A stretch of DNA of 53,319 nucleotides, taken from JANMEX01 sp043776635. Lineage in GTDB: Bacteria > Pseudomonadota > Alphaproteobacteria > Rhizobiales > Rhizobiaceae. Position 1 is the stretch's first letter. The number at the start of each line of letters is the position of its first letter. Shown here piece by piece: positions 16,365 to 26,400 of this stretch. The notes below the pieces were generated by a model. It saw only the letters and a list, made by a program, of their open reading frames with translations, searched no databases and had not been told where the DNA came from. Where the stretch lies: NCBI GenBank assembly GCA_043776635.1, contig JAYVRA010000086.1, positions 1-53,319 of the forward strand. The letters run 5' to 3'. The translations under genes were made by a program, and so were the position numbers.

Positions 16365-17993
16365 TTAAACCAAACGCCCTTTTTCTACCGCAGCCTCAAT
16401 AAAGCTTGCAAACAACGGATGCGGTTCAAACGGGCGTGATTTTAGTTCGGGATGATATTGCACGCCTATAAACCAAGGGTGGTCGGGGTATTCGATGGTT
16501 TCGGGTAGGACGCCATCCGGCGACATGCCGGCGAACTCCAGGCCGCAGGCTTCCAAGCGCTCTTTGTAGTCGATATTGACTTCGTAGCGGTGGCGGTGGC
16601 GCTCGTAAATTGTTGTTGCACCATAGATTTTGGCGATTTTGGAGCCGGGTTTTAGTGTGGCTTCAAAGGCGCCAAGGCGCATCGTGCCGCCGAGATCGCC
16701 TGCGGCTTGACGCTTTTCGAGCATGTTGCCTTTGAGCCATTCTGTCATCAGTCCGACGACCGGTTCTTTGCTTGGGCCGAACTCGCTGGATGAGGCACCA
16801 GTGACGCCCGCCAAATTACGCGCGGCTTCAATGCAGGCCATTTGCATACCGAAACAGATCCCGAAGTAGGGAATTTTGCGTTCGCGGGCAAATTTCGCGG
16901 CAAGGATCTTGCCCTCAGACCCGCGTTCGCCAAAGCCGCCAGGAACTAATATGCCATCGACCTTTTCAAGGTATGGCGACGGGTCTTCTTTTTCGAAAAC
17001 TTCCGATTCAATCCATTCGAGTTTGACCTTGACTTTGTTGGCCATGCCGCCGTGGGCTAGGGCTTCCATCAAGCTCTTGTAGGCATCTTTGAGGCCGGTA
17101 TATTTGCCGACGATGGCAATTGTCACTTCGCCCTCTGGATTATGAATGCGCTGCGTAATCTCGTTCCAGCGCTCCATACGGGGCTTTGGCGCGGGCTCAA
17201 TGCCGAATGCGGCAAGTACTTCTGAATCCAAACCCTCTTTGTGATAGGCCATTGGCACATCATAAATGTGAGCCACATCAAGGGCTTGGATGACGGCGCT
17301 TTCACGCACGTTGCAAAATAGCGACAGTTTGCGTCGCTCTTCGCTTGGAATTTCGCGATCAGCGCGGATGAGTAAAATATCCGGCGCGATACCAATCGAG
17401 CGCAATTCTTTGACGGAATGCTGTGTCGGCTTGGTTTTGAGTTCGCCCGCCGTCGGGATATACGGCATCAGCGTTAAGTGGATATAGACGCATGAATTGC
17501 GCGGCAAATCATTGCCGATTTGGCGGATGGACTCAAGGAATGGCATAGCTTCAATATCGCCCACCGTGCCACCGATTTCGCATATTACGAAATCAAACTC
17601 ATCATTGCTATCCAGCACGAAATTCTTGATCTCATTGGTGACGTGCGGAATGACCTGCACCGTCGCGCCAAGATAATCACCGCGCCGCTCTTTATCGATG
17701 ATGTTCTTATAGATGCGGCCCGTAGTGATATTATCGTGTTTATTGGCCGAGCGGCCGGTGAAGCGCTCGTAATGACCCAAATCAAGGTCAGTCTCCGCGC
17801 CATCGTCGGTGACAAACACTTCGCCGTGCTGATAGGGCGACATAGTGCCCGGATCAACATTGAGGTAAGGATCGAGCTTGCGGATACGCACACGGTAGCC
17901 GCGCGCCTGCAAGAGGGCGGCTAACGCCGCTGCTGCAATGCCTTTTCCAAGCGAAGAAACCACGCCACCGGTAATAAAAACATATCGTGCCAT
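16365..17993 (-). CDS. pyrG: CTP synthase
   Basis: Aminates UTP to CTP using glutamine and ATP. The 542-residue protein has an N-terminal synthetase domain (ARYVFITGGVVSSLGKGI, PYLNVDPGTMSPYQHGEVFV, CEIGGTVGDIEAMPF) and a C-terminal glutamine amidotransferase with the nucleophile in IPYFGICFGMQMA (Cys about 378) and HPELKSRPFEPHPLF. Length and motifs are normal. In many rhizobia pyrG sits beside secG-tpiA; here it is about 6 kb away and on the minus strand facing moeA, suggesting a local rearrangement. Confidence 0.97.
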   Translation of the reverse strand: MARYVFITGGVVSSLGKGIAAAALAALLQARGYRVRIRKLDPYLNVDPGTMSPYQHGEVFVTDDGAETDLDLGHYERFTGRSANKHDNITTGRIYKNIIDKERRGDYLGATVQVIPHVTNEIKNFVLDSNDEFDFVICEIGGTVGDIEAMPFLESIRQIGNDLPRNSCVYIHLTLMPYIPTAGELKTKPTQHSVKELRSIGIAPDILLIRADREIPSEERRKLSLFCNVRESAVIQALDVAHIYDVPMAYHKEGLDSEVLAAFGIEPAPKPRMERWNEITQRIHNPEGEVTIAIVGKYTGLKDAYKSLMEALAHGGMANKVKVKLEWIESEVFEKEDPSPYLEKVDGILVPGGFGERGSEGKILAAKFARERKIPYFGICFGMQMACIEAARNLAGVTGASSSEFGPSKEPVVGLMTEWLKGNMLEKRQAAGDLGGTMRLGAFEATLKPGSKIAKIYGATTIYERHRHRYEVNIDYKERLEACGLEFAGMSPDGVLPETIEYPDHPWFIGVQYHPELKSRPFEPHPLFASFIEAAVEKGRLV

Positions 17994-18133
17994 GGGAGAA
18001 AATCACTAAAGGCGGAAACCTGATTCCGCCAGAGATAAAATGAAGTTTTAGCAAATCACCCCAACTAATTTTTGTTGACAGTCCTATGGCGCGTATTCTG
18101 CCTGGCAGCCGTGCCTACAGCTGTGATTTCGTT

Positions 18134-18165
18134 AAAAAATGCCGGACTATAACTCCGGCATTTTT
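18134..18165. terminator. Bidirectional intrinsic terminator
   Basis: TGCCGGA (18140-18146) and TCCGGCA (18154-18160) form a stem, with six A residues before it and TTTTT after it, so it can work in both directions. It lies 14 bases past the stop of the small secreted-protein gene on the minus strand. Confidence 0.85.
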
Positions 18166-18178
18166 CAGAATTTTGGTA

Positions 18179-18670
18179 CTATTTCGCAGCAGGAACAATG
18201 CTCTCAATCATTTTCTTCATATCAGGCCCATTAATCTCATCGGATTCAGGGGATGCCCATGATATAACGAGCATCATCTGGTCAGGATTTAGGATAACCG
18301 CACCAAGCGTAACTACAGCTTCGCCCTCTTTATCTTTGCCGTGCCATTCCCGCATGACAACGTCCAAAGCGCCCATTTTAACATTTGCGCTCTTCATCGT
18401 TGCATCGTCCAGCGTGACACCCTGCTCTTGCAGGTAAGTTATACCTTCTGTAACTGCGCCTGCAAGATCGTCCGCCTTCACCACTTCAGCAAACATGTAG
18501 GTGTCATCGGGCGATGTTCCGCTTACACCATTCTCGTAAATCTCAGGCTTCCAAGTATCTGGAACATCTATGGAGGCTACCGGAGTATCGTCACCAAGGT
18601 TAAATACTTTCGCCTCTGCAAGCGACGGAATTATCAAAGCAACAAGTGCCAATACGGTAAATTTACGCAA
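18179..18670 (-). CDS. Small secreted protein, unknown function
   Basis: I place the start at a TTG at 18670 because a perfect AGGAGG lies five bases upstream. A longer frame from 18724 has no ribosome site and would bury the signal peptide. The 163-residue product has a clear Sec signal (MRKFTVLALVALIIPSLAEA) and a mature acidic region of about 143 residues. This contains VASIDVPDTWKPEIYENG, DTYMFAEVVKADDL and MMLVISWASPESDEINGP. No cysteines, membrane helices or catalytic motif stand out, and I do not recognise a family. Terminators on both sides make it a single-gene unit. It is probably periplasmic. Confidence 0.8.
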   Translation of the reverse strand: MRKFTVLALVALIIPSLAEAKVFNLGDDTPVASIDVPDTWKPEIYENGVSGTSPDDTYMFAEVVKADDLAGAVTEGITYLQEQGVTLDDATMKSANVKMGALDVVMREWHGKDKEGEAVVTLGAVILNPDQMMLVISWASPESDEINGPDMKKMIESIVPAAK

Positions 18671-18762
18671 AAAAACCTCCTGATTAATAAGTGAAGCGCC
18701 AAACCCCGACCTGCTCCGGCACATTATAAAAAGGCTATCTAATGTTGTAAAAAATGCAACAA

Positions 18763-18787
18763 AAAAGGCGGGAAATACCCGCCTTTT
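18763..18787. terminator. Bidirectional intrinsic terminator after ialB
   Basis: AAAAGGCGGG (18763-18772) and CCCGCCTTTT (18778-18787) form a perfect 10-pair stem with a 5-base loop and A/T flanks. It is placed about 43 bases past the IalB stop in the minus direction. Confidence 0.87.
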
Positions 18788-18829
18788 CGTAATTATTTCA
18801 ATATATTAGCACTACAATGCCACAAGATA

Positions 18830-19462
18830 TCAACCGCCACTTGCCTTCGCCTTATCTTGCTCATCCTTCAGCTTCTTTGCAAAATCATCTTTTTTCTTGG
18901 CAATTGCGTCTTCAAGCTTCTTATTTTGATCTTCAAGTTCTGATTGTTTGATTCCAGGACCGTCATAGGCCGGTCCAAAACCATCAAGCGAAATTTTGAT
19001 CGGGTTTGGTTTGTTTTGAAAGTTAACCGAAGTCAGCGTAATGTCCTTGGCCTTTTTGAAAGCTGCTACCAACTCAGGCGAAAGTGCGCCTTCGGCAATG
19101 CAGCGGTCAGGGAAGCAGATCGCGTAATCGACTTTGGTTGGCTTATTCTGGCCGATTTGCAGACCAATACCTGCCTGAATGAGACGCCCGGTTGGAACCG
19201 AAATTTGGAAAATCTTTTTGGTAACCTTACCTTTAACTTCAATCATGCTGACAGCGGTAAGAAGTTGGCCGCTCTCAGCGGTCACAATATTCTGTACGTT
19301 GCAGATATCATTGTCTTCCTGCTTGGCGCACACTTTAAACCAACCTTGCGGCGGAGCACCTGCGGCGGCATCCTGCGCCATCGCCGGGTTCATAGAAAAT
19401 GCGCCAACCGCAAATGAGCCGGCTGCCAGCAATCTTGAAAGTTTGGTTCCAATTTTTAACAT
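18830..19462 (-). CDS. Invasion-associated locus B (IalB) family protein
   Basis: A 210-residue secreted protein. The signal peptide spans about 1-29, ending PAMA. The IalB domain follows, with GWFKVCAKQEDNDICNVQN and VDYAICFPDRCIAEGALSPE, giving four cysteines likely paired in two disulfides, and ISVPTGRLIQAGIGLQIG between them. The last 35 residues are Lys/Asp/Glu-rich and helical, an extension beyond the core domain. The family is named from Bartonella, where IalB aids red-cell invasion, but it is widespread in free-living Hyphomicrobiales, so no virulence role can be inferred. It is followed by a strong terminator and is probably monocistronic. Confidence 0.9.
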   Translation of the reverse strand: MLKIGTKLSRLLAAGSFAVGAFSMNPAMAQDAAAGAPPQGWFKVCAKQEDNDICNVQNIVTAESGQLLTAVSMIEVKGKVTKKIFQISVPTGRLIQAGIGLQIGQNKPTKVDYAICFPDRCIAEGALSPELVAAFKKAKDITLTSVNFQNKPNPIKISLDGFGPAYDGPGIKQSELEDQNKKLEDAIAKKKDDFAKKLKDEQDKAKASGG

Positions 19463-19756
19463 ATGTAGGCTTTCCTTTTACTTGACCTGATATCTTCCAG
19501 CCAAAATCTATTCGCTCTCTGTTGGGCAAATGCGGCAACAGAAAGGCTTCCCGTCATACCAAGGCCAATACACCGCAATGCTGAGCAAATCCAGCCCCGA
19601 ACAGCACCAGGATCAGAACTGCTTGGGCTGATCATCGACAAGAGTTGCGCCTGTATCAGACATTACTTCGATGCTATTATTAAAGGAGATTAGCCGAATC
19701 GTGGTTTGTTGAACTCAAATTTCATCCGTGTGGCAGATCATACCGGGAGACTAAGT

Positions 19757-21565
19757 GTGAAAAACCTATTGAAACATGCGAACATGCTAGTCGCAATTAG
19801 TTCGGTGTGCATAAATCTGGCTTATGCCGATCCTCAAAACGGCATAGCTATGATCGGTTCGCCTGCGCTCGGTTCGGATTATGCAAACTTTCCCTATGCA
19901 AATCCAAATGCGCCAAAAGGCGGACACATTGGCTATGGTGTTGTTGGCACCTTTGATAATCTCAATCCATTCATTTTGAAGAGTATGCGCACGACGGCGC
20001 GCGGTGTGTTGGACCCGTCATTTGGCAATATGGTTTTCGAATCGCTGATGACGCGATCTGCCGATGAGCCATTCACCCTGTACGGGCTTCTTGCGCAAAG
20101 CATCGAGACAGACGAAGCCCGGACGTGGGCTGAATTCCAGATCAACCCCGACGCAAAGTGGTCAGACGGAACGCCGGTGACGCCTGACGACGTTATATTC
20201 ACATATGAGACTTTTACTGCCAAAGGCCGCCCCCCCTACTCCAAGCGCATGGATAAAATCGCAAAGATAGAAAAAACCGGCGAACATGGAGTAAAATTCA
20301 CATTCAACGAAAAAGCGGATCGCGAATTTCCTCTGATTATTGCAATGGGGCCAATCATCCCCAAACACGCCACAAGCGATACTTTTGATGAGCCATCACT
20401 GCTTCCCGTGATCGGTTCCGGGCCCTACACTGTTGACAAGGTGGAACCGGGCACCCGGATAACATTCAAACGCAACCCCAATTATTGGGCCAAAGATTTG
20501 CCGTCAAAAAAGGGCATGGATAATTTTGACAGCGTTTCAATCGACTATTTCAAAGATGAAACAACGCAATTTGAGGCATTCAAGAAAGGTCTGTTTGACG
20601 TCTATCCGGAGAGTGATCCGGCCAAATGGGCCTCAAACTATGATTTCCCGGCAGTGACCGGTGGAGCGGTGAGAAAAGAGTCGTTTAGTGCCGGAACCCC
20701 GGCGAATATGTTCGCCTTTGTGTTCAATACCCGTAAGTCTGTTTTTTCAGACCGCAAGGTACGCACTGCACTTTCAATGCTATATGATTTTGAGTGGACC
20801 AATAAAAATCTGTTCGCAGGCAAATATTCACGCCTCGGTTCATTCTGGCAAAACTCCGAACTGTCGTCCCTTGGAAAACCGGCCACCAATGGCGAAAAGG
20901 CACTGCTGCAACCCTATCTTGATAAGCTTCTGCCAGAAGTTATGGATGGCACTTGGAAGCCAAGTTCAACCAACGGCTCCGGCCACGACCGTGCGACGAT
21001 ATTAAAGGCCGTTTTACTTTTAAAAGAAGCCGGTTTTAAAATTGCCGGTCAGAAGATGGCGGGCGTAGACGGCAGGCAATTGGCATTTGAAATTCTCTGC
21101 GACAACGCGAGCGAAGAAAAGCTGGCGCTGGTCTATCAGCGCACACTTGCTAAAGTGGGAATCGATGCACAAGTTCGCACCGTTGATGACGCGCAATATC
21201 AACAGCGTCGCCAAGTATGGGACTATGATATGATCTTGGCTTCCTATTCAGCGTCACTATCTCCCGGTATCGAACAGGTTGGCCGCTGGGGCTCAACCTC
21301 GCGCGATGGTGAAGGCACCTTTAACTATGCCGGTGTCGCTGAACCATCTATCGACGGGGTAATTGCGGCTATCGTTAGGGCCAAGTCTCGCCCCGAATTT
21401 ATTGACAATGTGCACGCGCTCGACCGCCTGCTCATTTCCGGTCAATATGTTATTCCGTTAAACTATCTTCCCAACCAATGGCTGGCATCATGGACCCGTG
21501 TGCAACATCCCGACAAAACGTCGCTATTCGGCTATCAATTGCCGACATGGTGGGCAAAGCAATAA
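19757..21565 (+). CDS. YejA-like periplasmic peptide-binding protein (family 5)
   Basis: The solute-binding component of an ABC peptide importer. I favour a GTG start at 19757, preceded by GGGAGA, giving 602 residues with a signal peptide ending NLAYA. An ATG at 19706 adds 17 residues. Motifs match E. coli YejA closely in position: FPYANPNAPKGGHIGYG, GTFDNLNPF, WSDGTPVTPDDVIFTYE, SGPYTVDKVEPG, DVYPESDPAKWA and FSDRKVRTALSMLYDFEW. The partner permeases and ATPases (YejB, YejE, YejF) are not adjacent, so it is an orphan here. The next gene starts 13 bases downstream and may be co-transcribed. Confidence 0.92.
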   Translation: MKNLLKHANMLVAISSVCINLAYADPQNGIAMIGSPALGSDYANFPYANPNAPKGGHIGYGVVGTFDNLNPFILKSMRTTARGVLDPSFGNMVFESLMTRSADEPFTLYGLLAQSIETDEARTWAEFQINPDAKWSDGTPVTPDDVIFTYETFTAKGRPPYSKRMDKIAKIEKTGEHGVKFTFNEKADREFPLIIAMGPIIPKHATSDTFDEPSLLPVIGSGPYTVDKVEPGTRITFKRNPNYWAKDLPSKKGMDNFDSVSIDYFKDETTQFEAFKKGLFDVYPESDPAKWASNYDFPAVTGGAVRKESFSAGTPANMFAFVFNTRKSVFSDRKVRTALSMLYDFEWTNKNLFAGKYSRLGSFWQNSELSSLGKPATNGEKALLQPYLDKLLPEVMDGTWKPSSTNGSGHDRATILKAVLLLKEAGFKIAGQKMAGVDGRQLAFEILCDNASEEKLALVYQRTLAKVGIDAQVRTVDDAQYQQRRQVWDYDMILASYSASLSPGIEQVGRWGSTSRDGEGTFNYAGVAEPSIDGVIAAIVRAKSRPEFIDNVHALDRLLISGQYVIPLNYLPNQWLASWTRVQHPDKTSLFGYQLPTWWAKQ

Positions 21566-21578
21566 AGGAAAGTCGTCA

Positions 21579-22220
21579 ATGGCGTTGGTGAAAATTGATA
21601 TCATCTCAGATGTTGTCTGCCCTTGGTGCTATCTAGGCAAAGCCCGGCTGGAAAGCGCCCTTGCCGCCATGCCGGATGTTGAGGCTGAGATTAATTGGCG
21701 ACCATACATGCTTGACCCTTCAATTCCGCCGCTAGGCGTGGACCGCAAGACTTATATGGAAGCCAAATTTGGTACTGGACCAAGGCTTGGTGAAATTCAC
21801 CGGCAACTCGTCGATTTGGGCAAAGAAGTTGGCATCAGCTATAATTTTGAAGATATCAAAATTGCGCCAAACACGCTGGATGCCCATCGCATGATCCGCT
21901 GGGCGGCGCAGGCCGGGTCGGGCATTCAAGACAAGCTGGTGAACCGTTTATTTCAGCTCTATTTCACCGAAGGCAAAGACATCGGCGATCATCAGGTGCT
22001 GCTTAATGTCGGCAAAGAAGTTGGCATGGATGTTTCCGTGCTGGAAGCGCTGATGCCAACGCACGCGGAAGAAGGCGGTGTGATTGAGGAAATCGCAACT
22101 GCGAAGAAGCTCGGTGTCACCGGAGTTCCGTGCTTTGTCATCAATCAAAAATACGCGGTATCCGGCGCGCAGACGCCGGAGATACTGTATGAGGCAATCA
22201 AGAACGCGATGGCCGCTTAG
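21579..22220 (+). CDS. DsbA-family oxidoreductase, FrnE-like
   Basis: A 213-residue cytoplasmic thioredoxin-fold protein. It starts at the ATG at 21579 after AAAGGAAAG. VKIDIISDVVCPWCYLGKAR carries the CPWC redox pair (Cys 14 and 17), and the C-terminal GVTGVPCFVINQKYAVSGAQ has the cis-proline loop. There is no signal peptide, unlike periplasmic DsbA. The FrnE/HCCA-isomerase-like group may act as a disulfide isomerase; substrate unknown. The gene follows the binding protein closely but no functional link is obvious. Confidence 0.9.
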   Translation: MALVKIDIISDVVCPWCYLGKARLESALAAMPDVEAEINWRPYMLDPSIPPLGVDRKTYMEAKFGTGPRLGEIHRQLVDLGKEVGISYNFEDIKIAPNTLDAHRMIRWAAQAGSGIQDKLVNRLFQLYFTEGKDIGDHQVLLNVGKEVGMDVSVLEALMPTHAEEGGVIEEIATAKKLGVTGVPCFVINQKYAVSGAQTPEILYEAIKNAMAA

Positions 22221-22265
22221 GCTTTGCTGGCGTGAGTTTTACAGCGTTTAGCGCAGGAACTCATT

Positions 22266-22877
22266 TCAATTGCCGAGTTTTTCCTTCAAATACCCGGGCA
22301 AGTTTGCGGCTTTTGGAAGGTGTGCAAGTGCTTGCGCCTTCGCAACGCCTGCCTTGAAATCGCTGGATAGAAGTTTGGCTTTTACCAGCGGCCTGAAATA
22401 ATCCGCCCAGCGAAATTCAACAAACGGTGTCTCAGTTTTTGTGTAACCACCCGCCGTGCGCACGCATGTAGCCAAACTCCGGTAGGGATCATCCGTCAAT
22501 TCTTCCAACCGCGCCGGAATATCAGCGACAGTCATCACGCGGCCTTTGCCGTCAAACGGATGCACCCATTGTTGTGTTGCCATTTTAGCCCAAAAATCCG
22601 GCAGGCTCAGGGTTGAGTAATCCGCAGCGACTTCGACGGGGCTGGTCTTGAACCCCTCTTTCAGAAGCGCAAGCGCAAGATGATGATGATCAATGACATA
22701 GACTTGGCTCGCCGGCCCCATCACCACTTTGATCGGATGCACAAGAATAAAATCGATAAGCTCCTGCGGCTTGCCTTCAAGACGGCACAACTCCTTGCGC
22801 TTCATCCGCACCAATTTTTGACCGACAGCGATCTGGGTCGGGCGCAGCAGCTTTATGGCAACACTTTGAATGGTCAT
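22266..22877 (-). CDS. ParB-like nuclease family protein (ParBc_2)
   Basis: A 203-residue protein resembling the putative ParB-like nuclease family (PF08857). The diagnostic part is about residues 38-75: ELIDFILVHPIKVVMGP followed by VYVIDHHHLALALLKEGF. Next comes DFWAKMATQQWVHPFDGKG and a stretch ending in FRWADYFRPLVKAK. It lacks the helix-turn-helix of chromosome-partitioning ParB, so a role in segregation is unlikely. Its ATG overlaps the stop of the MgtC-like gene (ATGA), which implies coupled translation. Real activity is unknown. Confidence 0.82.
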   Translation of the reverse strand: MTIQSVAIKLLRPTQIAVGQKLVRMKRKELCRLEGKPQELIDFILVHPIKVVMGPASQVYVIDHHHLALALLKEGFKTSPVEVAADYSTLSLPDFWAKMATQQWVHPFDGKGRVMTVADIPARLEELTDDPYRSLATCVRTAGGYTKTETPFVEFRWADYFRPLVKAKLLSSDFKAGVAKAQALAHLPKAANLPGYLKEKLGN

Positions 22878-23341
22878 TTTTTCGACTCATCTTTAGTGGG
22901 TGAAATTGTGGGTTCGGTGAAATCAGGTGATGTCTTGAACATCGTGATTGTGTGTTCAAGGTAATGAAAAAAACCGTTTCCGATGATAACTAAAACTGTC
23001 GCGATGGTTGCCAGCGAAAGATTTCCCATTCCTGATAGACAGCCGATAGCCGCAGTACACCAGATTGTGGCAGCTGTGTTCAGCCCGCGCACGCTCAAAC
23101 CGTCCCGTAATATGACGCCGCCCGCCAAAAATCCGATGCCGGTAGCCACCTGCCCCAATACCCGTGCCGCCCCGTCACCGCCGAGTTGCACCCCTGTCAA
23201 CACAAACAACGCCGCGCCGAATGCCACAAGCCCATTGGTATGCGGACCAGCAGCATGGCCGCGCAGCAGGCGTTCTGTGCCAATAACACCGCCGAAAACA
23301 ACTGCCAAAAATAGCCGCAACAGGCTTGCTGTATCAATCAT
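22874..23341 (-). CDS. MgtC/SapB family membrane protein
   Basis: The start at 23341 gives 155 residues beginning MIDTASLLRLFLAVVFGG, the usual MgtC opening. An ATG 24 bases upstream is also possible. Four to five helices are visible. Conserved motifs are GGVIGTERLLRGHAAGPHTN and GVILRDGLSVRGLNTAATIW. The short cytoplasmic tail lacks the ACT-like C-terminal domain of Salmonella MgtC. Members are linked to Mg homeostasis and acid or host survival, but many environmental versions have no defined role. No Mg-sensing leader is seen. The gene is coupled to the ParB-like gene by a four-base overlap. Confidence 0.9.
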   Translation of the reverse strand: MIDTASLLRLFLAVVFGGVIGTERLLRGHAAGPHTNGLVAFGAALFVLTGVQLGGDGAARVLGQVATGIGFLAGGVILRDGLSVRGLNTAATIWCTAAIGCLSGMGNLSLATIATVLVIIGNGFFHYLEHTITMFKTSPDFTEPTISPTKDESKK

Positions 23342-23421
23342 AATCACATCTACTCGCAGCTGCATTTATAGCACATTAGCACATTGCCAACTCAGTGAAA
23401 CTTACATCGAAGTATGTTTAA

Positions 23422-26400
23422 CTATTGAACCATCTTCGCCAATTGCGTCATCAACACCGCTGAACCGGACAGGCGCTTATCCGCAGTGGGCCAATCGCGG
23501 ATAAACACGATGGCTTGGTCAGGCCGAATCTTTGCAAGAATCCCCTGCTCGCCGATGAACTTTACCAGCGCCACAGGATTGGCAAACTCCTTCTTGCGGA
23601 AGTGTATGACCACACCCTTCGGGCCTGCATCAAGTTTTTCAACATTGGCTTTGCGGCATAGCGTCTTGATGTAAACGATCTTCAAAAGATGCTTCACTTC
23701 GTCTGGCAAGGCACCAAACCGGTCAATCAATTCCGCGCCGAATGAATCGATTTCATTGACTTCCGCGATATCCGCAAGGCGCTTATAAAGGCCCAACCGC
23801 AGCTGCAAGTCGGGCACGTAATCTTCCGGAATCATAACCGCCGTGCCGACAGCAATGAGCGGGGACCACTGACCGTTATCGGCCTGAACTTGCCCGCGCT
23901 GCTCGGCAACGGCCTCTTCCAGCATCTGCTGGTAAAGCTCAAATCCGACTTCTTTAATGTGGCCGGATTGCGCATCACCCAGCATATTGCCGCCGCCGCG
24001 CAGGTCCAAATCATGGCTGGCAAGCTGGAACCCGGCACCTAAACTATCTAATGATTGCAATACCTTGAGGCGACGCTCTGCAGTTTGCGTTAAAGTGCGG
24101 TTGGCAGGCAAAGTGAACAGTGCGAACGCCCGCTGCTTAGAGCGTCCCACGCGCCCGCGCAACTGATAAAGCTGCGCAAGCCCGAACATATCTGCGCGGT
24201 GGACAATCAGTGTATTGGCGCTCGGTACGTCCAAACCGGACTCCACAATGGTGGTCGAAAGCAGTACATCATACTGCCCTTCGTAGAAGGCGTTCATAAT
24301 ATCATCGAGTTCGCCAGCCGGCATTTGCCCGTGCGCGACAGCCACTTTCAGCTCCGGCACATCGCTTTGCAGGAACGCATGAATGTCCGTCAAGTCTGCA
24401 ACGCGCGGCACGACATAGAAGCTCTGTCCGCCACGATAACGCTCGCGCAGCAGGCTCTCGCGGATGACCAGACCATCAAACGGTGAGATAAATGTGCGCA
24501 CTGCCATGCGGTCCACCGGAGGCGTGGTGATAAGCGAAAGTTCACGCACGCCCGTCAAAGCGAGCTGCAACGTGCGCGGAATTGGCGTGGCCGAGAGCGT
24601 CAAAACATGGATGTCGCTCTTGAGCTCCTTCAAGCGTTCCTTATGCTTCACGCCGAAATGCTGCTCTTCGTCAATGATGAGCATCCCTAAATTTTTGAAG
24701 GTGATACTCGAACCCAGAAGCGCGTGTGTGCCGACAACAATATCGACAGTGCCTTCTGAAATTTCCTTTTTCGTCAGCGCCAATTCCTTCGTACCAACCA
24801 AACGCGAGGCTTGCGCGACACGAACCGGAAGTCCGTGGAAGCGTTGTGAGAACGTTTTGAAATGCTGGCGGGCGAGCAGCGTGGTCGGAACCACGACAGC
24901 GACCTGCAAGCCATTAAGTGCCGCGATAAATGCAGCGCGAATTGCCACTTCCGTCTTACCAAAGCCCACATCGCCGCAAACCAAACGGTCCATCGGGCGG
25001 CCAAGCGAGAGGTCATCTATAACCGCTTCAATAGACGTCTGCTGGTCCTCAGTTTCCTCATAGGGGAAGCGCGCCACAAACTCGCCGTAGATGCCTTCCG
25101 GCGGCAGCAGTACCGGAGCGCCGCGCATGGCGCGTTGGGCAGCAATGGCGATAAGTTGCCCTGCCATATCGAGCAGGCGCTTCTTCAGCTTAGCCTTGCG
25201 TGCCTGCCATGCACCGCCGCCAAGCTTATCCAGCGTGGCTTCCGAGCCCTCAGAGCCATAGCGTGATAACAGTTCAATATTCTCAACAGGTAGAAACAGC
25301 CGACTTTCGCCGGCATAACGTAATTCAAGGCAATCATGCGGCGCACCCATCACTTCGATGGTTTTCAGCCCGATAAAGCGCCCGATGCCATGATCGACGT
25401 GCACCACAATATCGCCTGCCGCGAGGCCATTGGCCTCGGTGATGATATCGCTGTTTTTCTTGCCGCGTTTGGAGCGACGTATCAGCCGGTCGCCAAGAAT
25501 ATCCTGTTCGGTGACGGTAACAAGATCATCCGTTTCGAAACCACCCTCGATGGGCAGCACAGCCGCCGTTACCTTATCCCGTGACAGCGCTTTAACTGTG
25601 CGCAAATCTGAAACAGACTCGATCTTGCCCAAGCCATGCTCGGTGAGCACTTGCAGCAGCCGATCCAGCGAGCCTTCAGACCAAGCTGTGATGAGCGCTT
25701 TGCGGCCCGCCTTGCGAATGTCACCGATATGGCTGACAGCGGCATCAAACACACTGGAGGCATTCTCCTGCCGTTCGGTCGAGAATGAACGTCCCTTGGA
25801 ACCGCCAGCATCAATGATTATGGTCCGGCCCGTTGGCGGGGTGTGGAATGCGGAAAGGTGGAAATGCGCCCTGCCCGTGCCGGCATGTGCAACAGCGTTG
25901 CTGTCCATATAAAGCAAGTCCGGCGCAACTGGCATATAAGGCAGGCTTTCGCCACCGCCGCTTTTCTCCTCACTCTGGCGCTTGCGCGAACTATAATAAT
26001 CGAGGATCAGCGCATATCGCTCACCAATCGCCTCTTTAACCAGATGCTCATAGACCACGGGGGCCGCTGGTACATAGTCAAACAGTGTTTCGAGCTTATC
26101 ATAGTAAAGCGGTAGCCAATGCTCCATGCCCGCAAAGCGGCGACTTTCTGATACGGCGGCATACAGCGCATCATCGCGCCGCGCCGCGCCGAATGTCAGC
26201 ACATAGCGCGAGCGGAAACGGCTAACGGTTTCAGTGGTGAGCGCGACTTCACTCATAGGCCCGAGTTCAAATTGCTTGCGTGTTCCGGTGGTGCGCTGCG
26301 TGGTGGCATCAAAGGCGCGGATGCTCTCCAGCGTATCGCCGAAGAAATCCAACCGTAACGGCTCGGGCGCACCGGGTGCAAACACATCCAAAATGCCGCC

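Noticed and set aside
19463..19756. Gap of about 290 bases before the YejA-like gene, with a 61-codon minus-strand frame
   Set aside because: The frame overlaps the IalB start, has no ribosome site and no recognisable motif; I see only promoter sequence here.
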